Positions 7,836 through 17,184 of a stretch of 22,831 nt of DNA are shown one piece after another. The translations under genes were made by a program, and so were the position numbers. Within the stretch, counting starts at the first letter, position 1. The number at the start of each line of letters is the position of its first letter. The stretch lies in contig CAZTFQ010000024.1 in assembly GCA_964613035.1 (NCBI GenBank), positions 1 to 22,831 on the forward strand, read 5' to 3'. Below the pieces are notes generated by a model. That model was not told the origin of the DNA. It worked only from the letters and a program-made list of their open reading frames with translations, and searched no databases. This stretch comes from CAVIQK01 sp964613035. GTDB taxonomy: Bacteria > Bacillota > Clostridia > Christensenellales > DTU072.

Positions 7836-10547
7836 CTATTTCTTAACGTGACCTATCAGGCTGCGGATATCCGCCCATTTTAGTTTTCTTATCGCTATAT
7901 CGATGAAGAACAGTACCACGACGGTTATGAGAAGCGGCACCGCCAGCTCGTACGTATAGAAGCTGATGCTGTCCTCGTCGTTGACTATCTCGATAACGTC
8001 GCCTTCTTTCATTACGGTGCCTTCGTTACCTATCATTCTGTACAAAGTCGATATGTCGTATACCGCGAAGCTGTCGTATTCCGCCAAAAACGATACCGAG
8101 TAATTGAGGTAAGCGTAATAAAGGTCTCCGCCTGCCGTCTTATATTCTATGGTTATAGAGTATTTTCCGACCGCACTCGTCTCGAAGCTATAGCTGTAAG
8201 CCGCGCCGGAAAAGCTCATCTTGTCGCCTACCGCGCCTTCTCCGTCGGGAACCGTATAAGATACGGTTATCTCGATGTCTGTATCGAACTGGGCGGGGAT
8301 TGCGTTGATTTTAATATATCCGTTGTCCTCTATAAGCTCCGTCACGAAAGGACTGTTGATTTTTTCGGACGGGACGTTGGTCGTAACAATATTGTTATAG
8401 AGTATATTTCTGGACGCCCACGGAATGTCTTCTATATAAGTCTGCTCGACTCCCGCCGACATACTCGCGACGCGACCTTTGCCGTAATTCCAGTACGCGT
8501 ACAGGGGGACGTTTTTCTCGTTATAAACCAGCGCCAAAACCACGGTGGAGCCCGCCTTTTGACGGTTATAGACGAATCCTTCGACGTACTCGGAGCTCAT
8601 CGTAACGTTTTCCAGTACGGAATCGGTGCTTCTCAACACTCTGACGGACGCGTTGTCGTCTATCACTACGCTGTCCACTCCGTCGAAGACGCCTTCTCTG
8701 AACATTACGTCCGCGACGTCCTTGTCGGACGTTATGAGCGTATAAGTGCCGTTGAGTCCTTTCGATTTCTCAGCGATGCTCTTTAGCAGCGACTCCGCAT
8801 TGACCGCGGTAGACGAGGTATCCGTGCCTCTTCCTACGTCGATGACGGAAGTGGCTATGCGGAGACTTACCAGCTTGTCGACCACGTCGTTGATTCTTTT
8901 CGTTTCGTTGCCGTTACCGTTATCGACGGTCAATCCGTCAGAAATAAGCATTATTTGCTTTTGAGAGAAGTCCAGTCCTTTAATTTTTTCCAAAGCCTGT
9001 TCCAGACCGAAGCTGATAACGGTGCCGTGTTCCAGACCGATATTGTCTATTGCATCGCACACTTCTTTAGAAGAAACTTTCCCCCCGCCGCTATTCTCAT
9101 TATTCAGCTCCGTAGGATCCAGGACCGTCCTGTAATTGCCGTTGAAGGTGACTACGCATACGTAGTCTCCGTCGTTGAGCTTATTGACCAGCTGCTTGGC
9201 GGCGGTCTTGGCGATGCTCATCTTAGATATAGTCTCCATACTTCTGGACGCGTCGATGACCAGCGTGTACAGCTTGGCGTCTCGGTCGGCATTGCCGTAG
9301 CGTACGGGCAACATATCCGCGAGTACAGACAGACCGCCTTTAGCGTTATCGTTATCCTTATCGTAAGTATAGACGTTACCGTAAGTTACCAGACTCTTGC
9401 CGAACATCGACACCGCGGTGTTGAGATTACCGATTAAAAGTGCATAGTCGTTAGCTTTACGGAGATCGACGTCGGACAAAACTATTTCGTCGTAAGCGCA
9501 GAGTTCTGGTATAGTGCTCGGAATATCGTCGCCCGTATCGTAGACGTCCACTTCCGAATAATTGTTGTAACGTTGTCTTAGATATTCCGCGTCGGTACCG
9601 AATTTATTGTCGCAGATAATCAAGACTTTTACCGAGCCGGAGACGTTTTGCGAAAACTTGATATTGTTGTTGAGAGAGTTTTCGTCCCCTTCCGCGTTGA
9701 TCGTAACTTCATAGTTAACGGTACCTTCTTTAGACGTATCGAGAGACATCTCGAAGGTGTTGTATCCTTTGTTAAGCACGACGGAACGCGTCTGTCTGAC
9801 GGCGCCCTCTTCCGTTATGGTCAGATCCGCTCTGACGTCGGAGTAGGTACTGCGTACCGAGAGCACGACCGTTTCGTCTCTATCCACGTAGGTGTTTTGC
9901 GTAACCTCCGCGGATATTATCTGGACTTCTTTCGCGTCGTCGGAGATGTTGTCGTCGAGATAGACCGCGTCTACCAACACGCCTCCCGCGCGCAACTCGT
10001 CCACGGCTCTTTTAAGAGCGTTGACGTCGCTTACGTGAGTTTGTTTTCCGTCGGTCATTACGACTATGCGCTTAATGACGTCGTCTCTGAAGAGTGTTGA
10101 CGCGTAATCCAACGCACTCTCTATATCAGTCTCGCTGTCGTCGATAAAGTCGAAGTCGACGCCCTTGACGCTCTTGAGGGACTTCCCTAGAGGCACCAGC
10201 ATCTGCTGATTCTTAGCGAAGCACACCACTCCCAGCTTGGAATTAGCGGGAAGATTGTCTTTCAATTCCTCTATATAGTTGTCCAGGGTATCCAAATTGC
10301 GGTTTGCGGAATACGAAACGTCCGCCAAAACGTAAACGTCGGTCTCCGTCACGGTGGTTTTTACTGTCATCCCCGCAGCCGCCAGAGCGATGATTAAGGC
10401 TATGAAAATATGTATAACCCCTGCGGTTATATTATGAAAATTGGCATTGCTTTTCTTTACCGCTATAAAGAACGGTATCGAGAAAAGTACCACGAGCGGT
10501 ATCGCCAGTAATAATAGATACGGATTATCGAAGCTGATACTGCTCAT
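7836..10547 (-). CDS. Membrane protein with two VWA domains
   Basis: The 903-residue product has two N-terminal helices (about 10-30 and 41-60) and one near the C-terminus (LAVPLLITVVVLFFIDIA), so the middle should lie outside the membrane. The first VWA domain carries a MIDAS motif (D76-S78-S80, T140, TDG 165-167). A linker with a Rossmann-like segment (VKVLIICDN, about 306-415, ending LADMLPVRYGN) resembles the GATase1-like part of large membrane VWA proteins. The second VWA domain has D432-S434-S436 and ISDG. The C-terminal part is beta-rich. VWA domains with intact MIDAS bind Mg2+ and mediate protein-protein contacts. The start overlaps the preceding BatA-like gene by 23 bp, and no strong ribosome site is seen, so coupling is likely. 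The family assignment is good; the substrate is unknown. Confidence 0.85.
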   Translation of the reverse strand: MSSISFDNPYLLLLAIPLVVLFSIPFFIAVKKSNANFHNITAGVIHIFIALIIALAAAGMTVKTTVTETDVYVLADVSYSANRNLDTLDNYIEELKDNLPANSKLGVVCFAKNQQMLVPLGKSLKSVKGVDFDFIDDSETDIESALDYASTLFRDDVIKRIVVMTDGKQTHVSDVNALKRAVDELRAGGVLVDAVYLDDNISDDAKEVQIISAEVTQNTYVDRDETVVLSVRSTYSDVRADLTITEEGAVRQTRSVVLNKGYNTFEMSLDTSKEGTVNYEVTINAEGDENSLNNNIKFSQNVSGSVKVLIICDNKFGTDAEYLRQRYNNYSEVDVYDTGDDIPSTIPELCAYDEIVLSDVDLRKANDYALLIGNLNTAVSMFGKSLVTYGNVYTYDKDNDNAKGGLSVLADMLPVRYGNADRDAKLYTLVIDASRSMETISKMSIAKTAAKQLVNKLNDGDYVCVVTFNGNYRTVLDPTELNNENSGGGKVSSKEVCDAIDNIGLEHGTVISFGLEQALEKIKGLDFSQKQIMLISDGLTVDNGNGNETKRINDVVDKLVSLRIATSVIDVGRGTDTSSTAVNAESLLKSIAEKSKGLNGTYTLITSDKDVADVMFREGVFDGVDSVVIDDNASVRVLRSTDSVLENVTMSSEYVEGFVYNRQKAGSTVVLALVYNEKNVPLYAYWNYGKGRVASMSAGVEQTYIEDIPWASRNILYNNIVTTNVPSEKINSPFVTELIEDNGYIKINAIPAQFDTDIEITVSYTVPDGEGAVGDKMSFSGAAYSYSFETSAVGKYSITIEYKTAGGDLYYAYLNYSVSFLAEYDSFAVYDISTLYRMIGNEGTVMKEGDVIEIVNDEDSISFYTYELAVPLLITVVVLFFIDIAIRKLKWADIRSLIGHVKK

Positions 10548-12468
10548 AACAATACACCATCCAATCCGCGATGCAAATCACGGCAAGAATAATAAACAAT
10601 GCGATAAGATCTTCGTAGATACCGTCTTTCTTCTCCGAAGAAGCTTCTCCCAGCAGAGAAAACTCGGCGGCTTCCGAATTAACGACGCTCTCTTCCGCGG
10701 GCGTGCGAGAATACAGGTACAGTTCTCTGGAATCCGAACCTATTCCGACGGTCAGTTTATACAGACCTATTTCCGTTAAAGTATACTCGCTCTCGGCGTT
10801 GTTCGCGGACAAATACGCTTCTTCCCCCGACGGCGCCGTTATGCGGACGTTCTGCTCGTTGGAATCGACGTTAATCTTCACTATATCGCCACACACGTAA
10901 TCGGAGCGGTCGACGATTGGCGGGAAAGTATATTCCAGCAAGTTGTTTAAAATGGGTAAAAACGCGTAAGTCAAAGGCAAGTCGGAGCGATGAAGATCGA
11001 ACGCGAAGACCACTTCCCTTTTGCCGTAGGCATTGGAGCCGACGAAGAGCATCGGCACTCCGTCGCACGACAGGAGCGTGGTAAAATCTCTGGTCATCGT
11101 ATAAGAGGAATATCCCGATATATACACGGACTCGTTGATATCGACGTCGGTGAGAAGTTTTTTTACGACGCTAGACGAAGACTTACTGTACTCTAGCATC
11201 ATCTTTTGAGATCCTTCGGTTTCATTCTGATAGGCAAACCCCGTCATACCGTCGGTGACCGACGGCGAGAAAAACCACACCGCGCCCTCCGAGGGAGTTT
11301 TCTCGGGCGTGTAACCGTTGAATATATACAACCCGTAAGGCTGCAGACCGTTCGCCTGACTTTCGTACTCTTTACAACTCATTAGATCTATCTGCGTGTG
11401 ACCGAGAGCTTTGAGCGCGGATTCCAAAAAGAACGAAGATTCGTCTTCCTTTTTTTCTTCGTTGTTACACACTATCAACGTAGAGAAACTCTTGTCGTGC
11501 TTGACGTTGTATAAAACCAGCTCGTTGTCGGACGCCAGCGCGTCCGCGTCGTCCAGCGCTATTCTTACCGACTGATAATCGGTTACTCCGTCGACGCGAA
11601 TCGAAAACGGCGTACAGGAATTCAAAACGTCTTCTTCCGTCACGTCCGAATCGGAAACGTCGATAGCCGAAGAGACGCCTTTAATAAGGTCAAGAGTCGA
11701 CCTCGCGGAAGCTACTTCCCTTCCGTCTATATATACGGATATACGAGGAGATACGTCGCCGCCGTAAGCAATAATCTTGCCGTCGATGAGTAATCCGTTG
11801 CCCTCGAGCGAGCACTCTGCGGAAATAAGAGCCACGTTGACTTCTTCCGCGTACAGATTGACGACTTCCACGTTGTCGTGAGCGGAATAATTTCTATCGG
11901 TGAAGAGATACGTCTTAATTGCCGGGTCCTCGTCGAACATCTTCTGCGCATCGGCGAGGGCGCTTTCTAAAGACACGGAAAACTCCGACGGAGTCGCATC
12001 GTCCAACAGATCTATCGCTCTGCCTTTATCGGACAATCGAGAATATACGACGACGGGAGCGTCTCCCACGCATATCAGCGTATAGGTACTGCCGTTGCCG
12101 GATTCTTCTATCAACTCGGCTATTTTTTCTTTACCTCTGGACCAGCGCGTTACGCCGTCCTTTTCTATCTGCATACTCTCGGAGCCGTCCAGCACGAAGC
12201 AATAATCGGCAGCTTGACCGGGAATATAAAACACGGGATTGGCTATAGTGAGAGCCATTAAAACGACCGCGGTGATTTGGAGAATGAGGCTCAGCCATTT
12301 TTGAAGTTTGTTGATGGGGTTACGCCTCTTCAAAAATCTTTCGCTAAGCGTCCATATATAAGTGGAAGCAATCGTCTGCTCCGTGTATTTGTTCTTGATG
12401 ATATATATGATGACGATAAGCGGTATCGCCAACAACGCCAACAGTCCCAGAGGATGAATAAAACTCAT
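10525..12468 (-). CDS. BatA-like membrane VWA protein
   Basis: The 647-residue product has the typical N-terminus of BatA/aerotolerance-type proteins: helix 7-25, a basic loop (FLKRRNPINKLQKW), helix 59-77, then a VWA domain beginning FVLDGSESM (D94-S96-S98). The usual Thr of the MIDAS is not obvious (SEFSVSLESAL), and the second Asp sits in FTDRNYS, not the usual (S/T)DG, so metal binding may be weakened. A beta-rich middle (IDGREVASARSTLDL) and a segment with VWFFSPSVTDG follow, then a final helix at about 620-640. It overlaps the DUF58 gene by 4 bp (ATGA). In MoxR operons such proteins are thought to form an envelope complex with the ATPase and DUF58 protein. Confidence 0.85.
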   Translation of the reverse strand: MSFIHPLGLLALLAIPLIVIIYIIKNKYTEQTIASTYIWTLSERFLKRRNPINKLQKWLSLILQITAVVLMALTIANPVFYIPGQAADYCFVLDGSESMQIEKDGVTRWSRGKEKIAELIEESGNGSTYTLICVGDAPVVVYSRLSDKGRAIDLLDDATPSEFSVSLESALADAQKMFDEDPAIKTYLFTDRNYSAHDNVEVVNLYAEEVNVALISAECSLEGNGLLIDGKIIAYGGDVSPRISVYIDGREVASARSTLDLIKGVSSAIDVSDSDVTEEDVLNSCTPFSIRVDGVTDYQSVRIALDDADALASDNELVLYNVKHDKSFSTLIVCNNEEKKEDESSFFLESALKALGHTQIDLMSCKEYESQANGLQPYGLYIFNGYTPEKTPSEGAVWFFSPSVTDGMTGFAYQNETEGSQKMMLEYSKSSSSVVKKLLTDVDINESVYISGYSSYTMTRDFTTLLSCDGVPMLFVGSNAYGKREVVFAFDLHRSDLPLTYAFLPILNNLLEYTFPPIVDRSDYVCGDIVKINVDSNEQNVRITAPSGEEAYLSANNAESEYTLTEIGLYKLTVGIGSDSRELYLYSRTPAEESVVNSEAAEFSLLGEASSEKKDGIYEDLIALFIILAVICIADWMVYCYEQYQLR

Positions 12469-13349
12469 TTCAACACCCCCATATCCGTCAACGTTTCGAA
12501 GAAAATCTTCCCTGGAGAATCCGTGTCGGAGACGAGAAGATAATCAGCGCCTCTCGCCGCGCAAAAACCGCTTATTCTGCCCGTGACGTATTCGAGAGCT
12601 TTTTTATAAGCGTTGATGATGTCTCTGTTGATATTCTTTCTGTAAAACTTATCGGAGCTTTCCGAATCGAAGAGGTGCATTTTCCCGCGCATCTTGGGGT
12701 TGAGCTCTTCCTGCGTCAGGACCTGCACGCAAAACACGTGTCTCTTTTTAGAAACCATATAATCTATAGCCGACTCGTAATCGTTGTCGGTAAGGAAGTC
12801 CGATATCACCACGGACATTCCGTCGCCATAACCGACTTTTTCCGGAAGAATAGCGTCGCTGATATTGCTGTCTCCGAAAAACTCTATATCGTTAAGTCTG
12901 CCTATCGTGTTGAGATAGGACTCTTTTCCGGACATATTGACGACGATCTCTTCGATTTGGGGTCCGTGAACGGCATATATGGATACCTTATCCATGGCTC
13001 CTATAGAAAGGTAAGCGATAACCGCGGCTATTCTCAAAGCCTGCTCGGCTTTTTTGCCGGTGCCGAAATCCATCGAGCGGCTGGCGTCGATATATATGAT
13101 CGTATGCAAACGGCGCTCGTCGAGATAGAGCTTGGTGTACAGCTTGTCGAAGCGCGCGAAAGCATTCCAATCTATCTTCGTGACGTCGTCTCCCGGGACA
13201 TACTCCCTGGAGTCGGCGAATTCGCACGAAGATCCGAAAGATCTGCTTTTATGATTGCCGCCGAACATACCTGCGACGTTATTTTTCACGAGTATTTCCA
13301 GTAATTCCACTTCCTGTAAAAACTCGTCCGTTATCGCTAATTTACTCAT
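12465..13349 (-). CDS. DUF58 domain protein
   Basis: The 294-residue product has the hallmark DUF58 block at residues 39-69: FADSREYVPGDD followed by KIDWNAFAR. A VWA-like fold follows with the MIDAS-type motif IDASRSM (D88-S90-S92) and VISDFLTD. No signal peptide or membrane helix is seen, so it is cytosolic or membrane-associated through partners. DUF58 proteins nearly always stand next to a MoxR ATPase, as here (gene at 13383-14378, 33 nt upstream). No good ribosome site precedes ATG 13349. The stop overlaps the next gene's start by 4 bp, so the two are probably translated together. Confidence 0.92.
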   Translation of the reverse strand: MSKLAITDEFLQEVELLEILVKNNVAGMFGGNHKSRSFGSSCEFADSREYVPGDDVTKIDWNAFARFDKLYTKLYLDERRLHTIIYIDASRSMDFGTGKKAEQALRIAAVIAYLSIGAMDKVSIYAVHGPQIEEIVVNMSGKESYLNTIGRLNDIEFFGDSNISDAILPEKVGYGDGMSVVISDFLTDNDYESAIDYMVSKKRHVFCVQVLTQEELNPKMRGKMHLFDSESSDKFYRKNINRDIINAYKKALEYVTGRISGFCAARGADYLLVSDTDSPGKIFFETLTDMGVLK

Positions 13350-13382
13350 TGTTAAGAATCGTTTTCGAGTGGTGAGGATTGA

Positions 13383-14378
13383 TTAGTTCTTCTTGGACAG
13401 TTTTTTGTTTTCCTCGACCAGACGCTCTATGACGTCGTCGACGGAGAGCCTCTCGTTGATGGCGGTGTAGTTGATTTTTACCCTGTGTCTCAATACGGGA
13501 GCCGCCAGAGCGTCTATATCCGCATAGGAAACGTTGTAGTTGCCATTCATCAGAGCTCTGACCTTGGCGCACGTAATAAGTGCCTGCGCGGCACGCGGCG
13601 AAGCGCCGTATTTAAGATACTTCCTCGCGGTTTCGGAAGTCTCGTTAAGCTCGGGGTGAGTATTGGAAACGAGGTTGACCGCATAATGCAACACGTCGTC
13701 GATTACGGGCATCTGCTTAGCCAGCTCTCTCATCTCGAGGACGGTCTCTCCGTCCACTACGGCGGAGGCGTTTTCGTCCATCGTTATCTGCGTCATATTG
13801 ACGATGTCTTTCAGCTCGTCGGTCGAGGGGAATCTCATTATCAGCTTAAGCATGAAGCGGTCCATCTGCGCCTCGGGCAGAGGATACGTTCCGTCTTGCT
13901 CGATGGGGTTTTCGGTAGCAAGTACGAAGAACGGCTCGCTGAGAGCGTAGGTCTGCTTGGATACGGTGATTTTATGTTCCTGCATAACCTCGAGCATTGC
14001 CGCCTGAGTCTTAGGCGTGGCACGGTTGATTTCGTCCGCCAGTACCAGATTGGCGAATATCGGACCTCTGCGGAATACGGAAACGAGTCTGCCGTTTTCG
14101 TCCTTTTCGATAACGTTGGTACCCGTGACGTCCGAAGGCATCAGGTCGGGAGTAAACTGGATTCTGGAAAAGGGTAACCCCAGAGTCTTGCCCAGAGATC
14201 TGACGAGACGCGTTTTGCCTACGCCGGGGACGCCTTCCAACAGGACGTTGCCGCCTGCGATTATAGCGATGATAACGTTGTCGAGAATCTCGTCCTGACC
14301 TACGACGTCTTTATGCAATTCGTCTCTTACCGTGTTGATAATGTGACTGAACTTTTGTACTCTTTCTTCGTTTTCCAT
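13383..14378 (-). CDS. MoxR family AAA+ ATPase
   Basis: The 331-residue product is a full-length MoxR ATPase. It has Walker A GVPGVGKT (49-56), Walker B LVLADEINR with D115-E116, sensor 1 in LATENPIEQ (N157), a DRF motif with R174, and a sensor 2 region GASPRAAQAL. The N-terminal segment with DVVGQDEILD is also typical. MoxR proteins hydrolyse ATP in the cytosol and are thought to act with VWA proteins as chaperones for assembly or metal insertion. The start at 14378 has GGAGA 6 nt upstream (14385-14389). It follows the membrane protein gene after 38 nt. Confidence 0.95.
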   Translation of the reverse strand: MENEERVQKFSHIINTVRDELHKDVVGQDEILDNVIIAIIAGGNVLLEGVPGVGKTRLVRSLGKTLGLPFSRIQFTPDLMPSDVTGTNVIEKDENGRLVSVFRRGPIFANLVLADEINRATPKTQAAMLEVMQEHKITVSKQTYALSEPFFVLATENPIEQDGTYPLPEAQMDRFMLKLIMRFPSTDELKDIVNMTQITMDENASAVVDGETVLEMRELAKQMPVIDDVLHYAVNLVSNTHPELNETSETARKYLKYGASPRAAQALITCAKVRALMNGNYNVSYADIDALAAPVLRHRVKINYTAINERLSVDDVIERLVEENKKLSKKN

Positions 14379-14416
14379 ATTCGGTCTCCGTATGTATTAT
14401 TTATTTTTTTGTTTCC

Positions 14417-15928
14417 TTATTCTTGCGAGGAATCGCTTCCGTTGAGTTTTTCTATATATTGTTTTATGTGTTCCTTGAGTTCGTCTCCGATATCGGAATC
14501 TTCCGCATTTATGCGATTATACAGCTCGCTATAATACTGCTTCATCCATATTTTGCCGTAATACACGTGCTCCCCGGTCTCCGGATCGTAGACCGTACCG
14601 TAGCCGCCGAGCACCGTGTTCTCTTCGCCCTCGCCGCCGTCGTGAGACGGATTGTTAGAAGAGTTGTCGTCTTCGTCCGCCGCACCCTTCAAAACGAGCT
14701 CTTCGGGAGCTACGTTGACTCCGAATATATCCGACAGCTTGTTACAGACGTACTCGTCTATCATTCTGTTGTAGACTTGGACGACCAGCAGTCCCGAAAC
14801 CGACGAAACGTACTTGCCGTCGACCAGCTTAACGTACTCTCTTATATAAGAGACCGAATAAGAAGTGAAATTATCGTAGAAGTCGTCGGATCCCAGCTCC
14901 AAAGAATAATCGGACAACGTAACGTACAACGAATCTTCCGTCAGCCCGACGAAATTATCGGGATGCATACTCTCGTTAAAATTGCTCAAAAACTCTTCGT
15001 ACGCGTCGTACATTTTCGACTTATCGTCCGAATCGAAATTGACCTCGAACGCTTCCGTGAAAACTTCCAGAGCCTCTACGACGTTACCCTCGGATACGCG
15101 ATGACGCTTGGCTACCTCTTCTATAGTGAGGATTTTGTCTTCCGTCTTATAAGAATCGACGGCTTTTACGATAGAATTCTTAAAAGCGTCCATCTTCTTG
15201 TAATTATCCAGAGCCAGCGCGACGTCTCTATACGTGTTGACCTTATTGATCGACGCGTCTATAATCTCCGCGGTAGCGACGACCTCCGCCTGCATTTCGG
15301 ACTTCTTGGTTATCGTCTCGAGGTCGTCTCTCAACAGTTCCAGCGCGCTGACCGCGACCGTCTTGAGATCGTTTTGCAACTCGGAATTCCTGACGTCGTC
15401 AATCAATTGATTGAGATTCTTTTTATCCCACTCGGATATTTCGTAATGATCGTCGTCGAGCGGCGGAACGTACGTCGACGGAACCAGCACTCCCGCCAAA
15501 AAGAAAGACATCCCCAGTATCGCCACAACGATATACTGCCATATTTTCTTAAAGGAAATCTTACGAGAAGGCAGGCTCCCGAGCACTTCTTCCGCGTGAC
15601 TTCTCTGCAGGTCGATAATCTCGCCTTCACGGTCATAATACTCGACCATCGTCTGGACTTTTTCGTTAAGTCCGTATTCGATATCTATCTTCTTAGCCAG
15701 AGCGTAGTCTCGGGGATAAGTCAAGAAAAACGTGCCGCCGAAAGCAATCGCGCCTGCTCCTAGCCCTATCAACAGATAAAAATACCAGGCAAGATACGCT
15801 GAAGCCAGCTTGACGGACAATAAAACGACTCCGACGACGAAAAGCGCACCGAAAACACCCGCAACGATACTTTTTATTATCGCCGCGACAAGCGCTTTCT
15901 TTTTGAGTTTTTTGAAGCTGTCAGTCAT
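14417..15928 (-). CDS. Three-helix membrane protein, first gene of the MoxR operon
   Basis: The 503-residue product has helices at about 20-40, 46-69 and 130-150. Between the second and third lies a cytosolic stretch (AKKIDIEYGLNEKVQTM, then IDLQRSHAEEVL) resembling the DUF4175-type membrane proteins found beside MoxR/VWA genes in other phyla; that comparison is from memory of motif style, not a search. After the third helix is a long, acidic, mostly helical region likely outside the cell (about 151-420), then a Gly/Asn/Glu-rich linker and a Tyr-rich C-terminus (YGKIWMKQYYSELYN). ATG 15928 has GAGG 8 nt upstream and a leader of about 120 nt. It may be the membrane anchor or scaffold of the complex. 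Confidence 0.8.
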   Translation of the reverse strand: MTDSFKKLKKKALVAAIIKSIVAGVFGALFVVGVVLLSVKLASAYLAWYFYLLIGLGAGAIAFGGTFFLTYPRDYALAKKIDIEYGLNEKVQTMVEYYDREGEIIDLQRSHAEEVLGSLPSRKISFKKIWQYIVVAILGMSFFLAGVLVPSTYVPPLDDDHYEISEWDKKNLNQLIDDVRNSELQNDLKTVAVSALELLRDDLETITKKSEMQAEVVATAEIIDASINKVNTYRDVALALDNYKKMDAFKNSIVKAVDSYKTEDKILTIEEVAKRHRVSEGNVVEALEVFTEAFEVNFDSDDKSKMYDAYEEFLSNFNESMHPDNFVGLTEDSLYVTLSDYSLELGSDDFYDNFTSYSVSYIREYVKLVDGKYVSSVSGLLVVQVYNRMIDEYVCNKLSDIFGVNVAPEELVLKGAADEDDNSSNNPSHDGGEGEENTVLGGYGTVYDPETGEHVYYGKIWMKQYYSELYNRINAEDSDIGDELKEHIKQYIEKLNGSDSSQE

Positions 15929-16005
15929 CGTATTCGCCTCTGCCGTTTCCGAAAATTAATAATTATGCGTATTTTATACCGATTAACGTGATTTTTATGA
16001 ATTAA

Positions 16006-16024
16006 ACGCCGTTCACTGCGGCGT
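16006..16024 (-). promoter_or_regulatory. Hairpin in the 5' leader of the MoxR operon
   Basis: A 6-bp stem ACGCCG/CGGCGT (16006-16011 and 16019-16024) with a 7-nt loop lies about 25-50 nt after the predicted transcription start. On the minus strand it is followed by TTTAATTC, which is too poor in U for a firm terminator. It may be an RNA-stabilising or regulatory hairpin. Confidence 0.4.
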
Positions 16025-16058
16025 AAAGCTCTAAAAACACACGTTCGATTAGTAATGA

Positions 16059-16087
16059 ATTATATCATAATAAGATATCGGTGTCAA
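16059..16087 (-). promoter_or_regulatory. Perfect-consensus sigma-A promoter of the MoxR operon
   Basis: On the minus strand TTGACA (16082-16087) and TATAAT (16059-16064) match the consensus at every base with a 17-nt spacer. Transcription should start near 16052 and run through seven genes to the terminator at 3951-3985. Confidence 0.9.
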
Positions 16088-16296
16088 ATAAATACACCTC
16101 ATATTTTGTCTTTATGCGGTATATTCATCTTACGTCGACATCTCCGAAAATATAGCAAAAAATTAAAAATATATTAAAAATCTTGCACTTTTATTGACGT
16201 GCCACCGTTCAATATATTTTAGAATTAAAAAACGTAATACTAAATTTCGCAAAACTCTAACAATTTCGCGTCGACGTCAGGGGCAAGCGTACCCGT
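16088..16296. other. AT-rich intergenic stretch without a gene
   Basis: This stretch separates the transporter stop (16297) from the MoxR operon promoter. No reading frame, tRNA or convincing terminator was found. A weak 7-bp stem with one G-U pair (CGCGAAA/TTTTGCG on the minus strand, near 16247-16270) lacks an adjoining U-tract. Run-on transcription from the transporter into the MoxR operon is therefore possible. Confidence 0.4.
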
Positions 16297-17163
16297 CTAT
16301 GCAAAAACAGCCATCGCGAGAGTGCCCGACGTCAACAAAACGAGCCCGACAAAGGACTTCTTAGACAATTTTTCGTTAAGAATAACGACCGAAAACAGGA
16401 CCGTCAACAAGATACTCAATTTATCCATCGGCACGACTACGCTGACCTGTCCGTTGCCTATGGCGTAATAATAACACAGCCAACTAGCCCCCGTAGTAAG
16501 TCCCGACAAGACCAAAAACAATAATTCGGAGCCTTTTATCGATTTTAGCGAGGGGAGTTTTTTTCTGCCTGCCGCTATCAGCCAGGCGCACAAAAAGACT
16601 ACGCACGTCCGTATAGCCGTGGCGGCGTTGGAATCGACGTCCTTGATGCCTATCTTAGCCAGTAGCGACGTAGCCGCGGCGAAGACCGCCGACAGCAATG
16701 CGAAAATCAGCCAGAGGGGTCTCTTGCCGCTCTCTTCTTTCTTGATATCCGCCATAAGAAAAGTCCCTATCGCTATCGCGACCAGACAGATTATTTTTAC
16801 GTACCAGCGGTTACGCTCGTCGGGAAAAACGATAATCGCCAGCAACACGGATATTACGACGCTAGACTTGTCCACGGCGGCGACTTTCGACGTCTCTCCT
16901 AGAGACAACGCCTTGAAGTAACACAGCCAGCTAGCCCCCGTAGCCAGTCCCGACAAAATTAAAAATATCCAGGATACTATATCTATGGAAGACAACGTTT
17001 CGTAGGCTCCCGTTATCCATACGATAAGCCAGGACACTATGAGAACGACCGTCGTACGAACGGCGGTGGCAAGGTCGGAATCCGTTGTTTTTATTCCGCA
17101 TTTAGATAAAATGGTCGTCAGTCCCGCGAAGACCGCCGACAATGCCGCAGCAGCTATCCACAT
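16297..17163 (-). CDS. EamA-domain (DMT superfamily) transporter
   Basis: The 288-residue product has about ten hydrophobic helices in two homologous halves. Each half begins (A)LSAVFA and contains LSGLxTGASWLCYxxA followed by a (V)DK motif and a helix rich in Val/Leu. This is the EamA duplication of drug/metabolite transporters, which sit in the cytoplasmic membrane; the substrate cannot be told. ATG 17163 has AGGTG 7 nt upstream. A possible own promoter precedes it at 17185-17213, but it is also co-directional with the GH32 operon 100 nt upstream. Confidence 0.9.
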   Translation of the reverse strand: MWIAAAALSAVFAGLTTILSKCGIKTTDSDLATAVRTTVVLIVSWLIVWITGAYETLSSIDIVSWIFLILSGLATGASWLCYFKALSLGETSKVAAVDKSSVVISVLLAIIVFPDERNRWYVKIICLVAIAIGTFLMADIKKEESGKRPLWLIFALLSAVFAAATSLLAKIGIKDVDSNAATAIRTCVVFLCAWLIAAGRKKLPSLKSIKGSELLFLVLSGLTTGASWLCYYYAIGNGQVSVVVPMDKLSILLTVLFSVVILNEKLSKKSFVGLVLLTSGTLAMAVFA

Positions 17164-17184
17164 ATGTATTCACCTACCGATATA

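Noticed and set aside
14423..15763. 446-codon plus-strand frame opposite the membrane protein gene
   Set aside because: It is Arg/Val/Ile-rich without motifs; the minus frame has clear helices, a ribosome site and operon context.
16247..16270. Terminator for the EamA transporter
   Set aside because: The stem has only 7 bp with a G-U pair and no U-tract next to it.
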